Source: Planctomycetaceae bacterium | GTDB taxonomy: Bacteria > Planctomycetota > Planctomycetia > Pirellulales > Thermoguttaceae | Assembly: GCA_031256755.1 (NCBI GenBank) | Contig: JAIRPZ010000310.1 | Location: forward strand, 1 to 6,315 | Length of the DNA: 6,315 nucleotides | Direction of reading: 5' to 3' | Part shown: piece after piece, positions 6,275 through 6,315 of the stretch | How the letters are laid out: each line of letters starts with the position of its first letter | Numbering within the stretch: the stretch's first letter is position 1 | Program-made: the position numbers and the translations under genes | Notes under the pieces: model-generated | The model's input: the letters and a program-made list of their open reading frames with translations, nothing else | Database searches by the model: none | What the model was told of the DNA's origin: nothing

Positions 6275-6280
6275 TCCTTT
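6275..6280 (-). promoter_or_regulatory. Ribosome binding site of the CXXCG gene
   Basis: AAAGGA on the minus strand ends five bases before ATG 6269. It decides the start because the reading frame has no upstream stop within the window. It overlaps a TGA (6280-6282) that would end another frame entering from the right edge, as expected for closely packed cistrons. Confidence 0.55.
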
Positions 6281-6315
6281 CACGGTGATGTGGGCGGCGG
6301 ATAGTTTTTTCGCAT

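Noticed and set aside
1..6315. CRISPR array, tRNA or rRNA genes, riboswitch, replication origin
   Set aside because: I saw no regularly spaced repeats, no tRNA cloverleaf or rRNA core sequence, no recognisable riboswitch core, and no cluster of DnaA boxes.

Overview
This window most resembles a chromosomal segment of a planctomycete-like bacterium. That is an inference from gene content, not a database result. The points in favour are a secreted protein with four EF-hand loops and low-complexity Gly/Pro/Ala-rich flanks, a GyrA with a diverged quinolone pocket and an acidic insert in its C-terminal domain, and housekeeping genes with little or no Shine-Dalgarno sequence. Base composition is near 50-55% G+C across the core genes and clearly lower at the right end.

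Layout, left to right. Bases 1-95 hold the last 30 codons of a plus-strand gene that begins outside the window; its tail resembles the C-terminus of some DNA N6-methyltransferase or restriction-modification proteins. A 73-base convergent spacer with two palindromes follows. hemC (hydroxymethylbilane synthase) runs on the minus strand. The usual longest-ORF start would be 1239, but a good promoter sits inside that extension and places the true start at 1086. Diverging from it, a plus-strand gene (1294-2694) with its own promoter and a strong ribosome binding site encodes a secreted EF-hand protein with an N-terminal [FY]QPGG repeat. It converges on gyrA (2787-5486, minus), with hairpins in the 92-base spacer. 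gyrA has a promoter candidate with a tandem 9-mer in its spacer. Bases 5487-5678 are the gyrA leader and intergenic region, ending in a large AT-rich palindrome. The palindrome overlaps the 3' end of the last gene (5679-6269, minus), an AT-rich CXXCG protein that looks like a contact-toxin immunity protein (Gmx_para_CXXCG / SitI6-like).

The core genes (haem biosynthesis, DNA supercoiling) are ordinary and functionally unrelated to each other; no operon joins them. The accessory content is at the two edges: the possible restriction-modification tail on the left and the immunity-like gene on the right. The observations most worth a second look are the palindrome that forms the end of the CXXCG gene, the Leu/Pro pair in the GyrA quinolone pocket, and the 46-residue acidic insert in the GyrA pinwheel. 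I did not find a complete new defence or mobile system inside the window. Any partner of the CXXCG gene would lie beyond the right edge.
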